Below, in pieces: positions 62,897 through 64,000 of a stretch of DNA of 64,000 bases. Source of the stretch: Rhabdornis inornatus (Eukaryota; Chordata; Aves; Passeriformes; Rhabdornithidae). Each line of letters starts with the position of its first letter. Position 1 is the stretch's first letter. The DNA is taken from positions 372,001 to 436,000 of the forward strand of contig VWZS01000850.1 of the NCBI GenBank assembly GCA_013397075.1, in the 5' to 3' direction. Position numbers and translations under genes: made by a program. The notes under the pieces are model-generated. The model had not been told where the DNA came from. It saw only the letters and a program-made list of their open reading frames with translations, and did no database searches.

Positions 62897-63527
62897 CTTC
62901 TCAGGTAACCTAGATAACCTTCCTGAGTTCTACCTATTTCAAGGTGATTACATTTCATCTGGAGAGCCAGAGGTCCATCTTGTTTCTCCCTGTATGTTTG
63001 TTTGAGCTTGTATATTCGTCACAGCATTCAAACCTTGTACAGAATGTAGATCACTCTTTTTTCCTTTACATTATTTTAAAACTTTCAGGTCTCTCACGAT
63101 CTTATAGTATTTTTAGTAATTTAAGATTTAAATGCAAAGTGAGCATTGTGTGTCTTACTGGTTATTCTGTTTGTACTATATATTTCCAAAGCTTCTCTTG
63201 ATCTCCCTGTCTAGGAAACGCATGAGACCTGGAAGATGTTTTGGTATAAACTTGAAGGTAGTTTAATCTTTACAGAGTTTTTAAACCTGATGCTGCTGTT
63301 TGGATTACCTGCTTTGCAAAATGTCTCTTCCTCTGCTGAGAAACTGGCCTGAGTGCATTTATTGGTTTGTCTCGTTGTATACTAAATGGATACTGCCCGG
63401 CAAACATTGGTTAAAGTTTTACTTCACTTTGTCACTGGGTCAGTTGTATTTCCACAACCTGTTGGGTTTTGTAGGTGTTGTTGGCATGTTGATTTATGAA
63501 CTTCCTGTTTTTAACTGTTATGTACAG

Positions 63528-63659
63528 GAGACTCTGCCTGGATATGAGGTACTGACGGGAAGAAGAGCATCACGCTTGGCTGATCACCTTGTCCATTTCA
63601 CTGTAAGTAATGGAGACCAAGGAAGAGAAGAAGGAACGGCGACAAGGCTATTTTGCTCG
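63528..63659 (+). other. NCOA7: NCOA7 exon containing the start codon (5' UTR plus first codons)
   Basis: Acceptor ACTGTTATGTACAG ends at 63,527 and donor GCTCG|GTGAGC starts at 63,660. The 5' UTR part is 63,528-63,609 and holds a three-codon upstream ORF (ATG at 63,544, stop at 63,553-63,555). A second donor-like string GTAAGT lies at 63,603. The acceptor choice is inferred. Confidence 0.7.
63610..63659 (+). CDS. NCOA7: NCOA7 first coding exon, partial gene (continues beyond window)
   Basis: Encodes METKEEKKERRQGYFA plus the first two bases of an Arg codon, matching the start of vertebrate NCOA7 (human begins MDTKEEKKER). The exon ends CG|GTGAGC. NCOA7 is a large protein with LysM and TLDc domains, linked to oxidative-stress resistance, nuclear-receptor coactivation and V-ATPase interaction; none of those domains fall inside this window. 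Gene order after HEY2, on the same strand, agrees with mammals. The codons fit only this short peptide, so identification rests on about 17 residues, the order and the splice signals. Confidence 0.85.
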
Positions 63660-64000
63660 GTGAGCTTACAGGGCTTATTTCAATGTTGATTAAAATAAAG
63701 AACTCCTTATTCTGCCTTTTTGACAAGGCTTTATGATTTTTCAAGTATTTCATTCAAAAATGAAACCCATGATGCAGTATGAATCCAGAAAGTGCGTTCC
63801 TTGCTTGTGTCCCTGATGTTTAAGTGGTGATTTCTTTCTTTTGAGTATTAGAGGAAACTTGAATTATAATTCTAATTTGTAATATTAAACTATTCTTGGG
63901 TATTCAGTTGCAAATTGCACTGCATTTGAGCTTCCGGCATCAAGTTCCTGGACAGTGTTGATGAAAACAAGCACATCTGAAACATATGTGTGTCTAAACC
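63660..64000 (+). other. NCOA7: NCOA7 intron after first coding exon
   Basis: Starts GTGAGC and runs to the end of the window. AT-rich, no further exon seen. Confidence 0.7.

Larger units (their letters stand above)
39731..63527 (+). other. NCOA7: NCOA7 5' intron(s), no other gene seen
   Basis: This AT-rich stretch shows no coding exons. It holds a tRNA-like relic (41,261), CpG-rich blocks (42,255; 45,165), CR1 fragments (52,385; 56,003) and several poly-T tracts (46,530; 58,194-58,222; 62,862-62,890). Additional non-coding 5' exons are likely but not identifiable. Assignment to NCOA7 intron is inferred from the promoter island and coding exon at its two ends. Confidence 0.6.

Noticed and set aside
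1..64000. CRISPR arrays, operons, prophages, toxin systems, endogenous retroviruses
   Set aside because: No regularly spaced repeats, no dense coding and no viral gene remnants were recognised. The window is ordinary vertebrate chromosomal DNA.

Overview
This window is vertebrate nuclear DNA, most likely from a bird. The evidence is intron-containing genes, CpG islands and several decayed CR1 (LINE) fragments with the 3' and antisense patterns typical of avian genomes. It covers a piece of the HEY2-NCOA7 neighbourhood, which is also a gene pair in mammals. I found no bacterial operons, CRISPR arrays, recognisable proviruses or toxin genes, and no wholly new system.

Layout. Positions 1-12,900 are gene-poor, AT-rich DNA with one CR1 fragment. 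Positions 12,950-17,700 are the large CpG-rich promoter domain of HEY2. This part is misassembled: a 578-bp block and the first coding exon each occur twice, with no length difference between copies, and the joins carry a 138-N gap and two single Ns. HEY2 is read on the + strand in five coding exons (17,523-27,235) and encodes 335 residues, with a bHLH domain, an Orange domain and the YRPW...TEVGAF tail. Its 3' UTR probably ends near 28,710. Positions 28,711-38,800 are intergenic. They contain two stretches that keep many CpGs in AT-rich surroundings (candidate regulatory elements, one with a CTCF-like site), a (TTTGG)n repeat and CR1 fragments.

A tRNA-Glu(CTC) gene lies on the - strand at 38,835-38,906, directly next to a second CpG island (39,050-39,730). 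That island is the likely NCOA7 promoter. The first protein-coding exon of NCOA7 appears only at 63,528-63,659, so most of the last 24 kb is NCOA7 5' intron. This intron contains two further CpG-rich blocks (about 42,255 and 45,165), a tRNA-like A-box relic and CR1 fragments.

How the parts relate: HEY2 is a transcriptional repressor downstream of Notch. A perfect RBPJ/CSL site sits in the displaced 5' flank next to exon 1. NCOA7 is a separate housekeeping and stress-related TLDc-family gene. The tRNA is an independent Pol III unit between them. The least expected observations are the scrambled HEY2 exon 1, a 120-nt 'poison exon' candidate in HEY2 intron 3, and the CpG-retaining elements between the genes.
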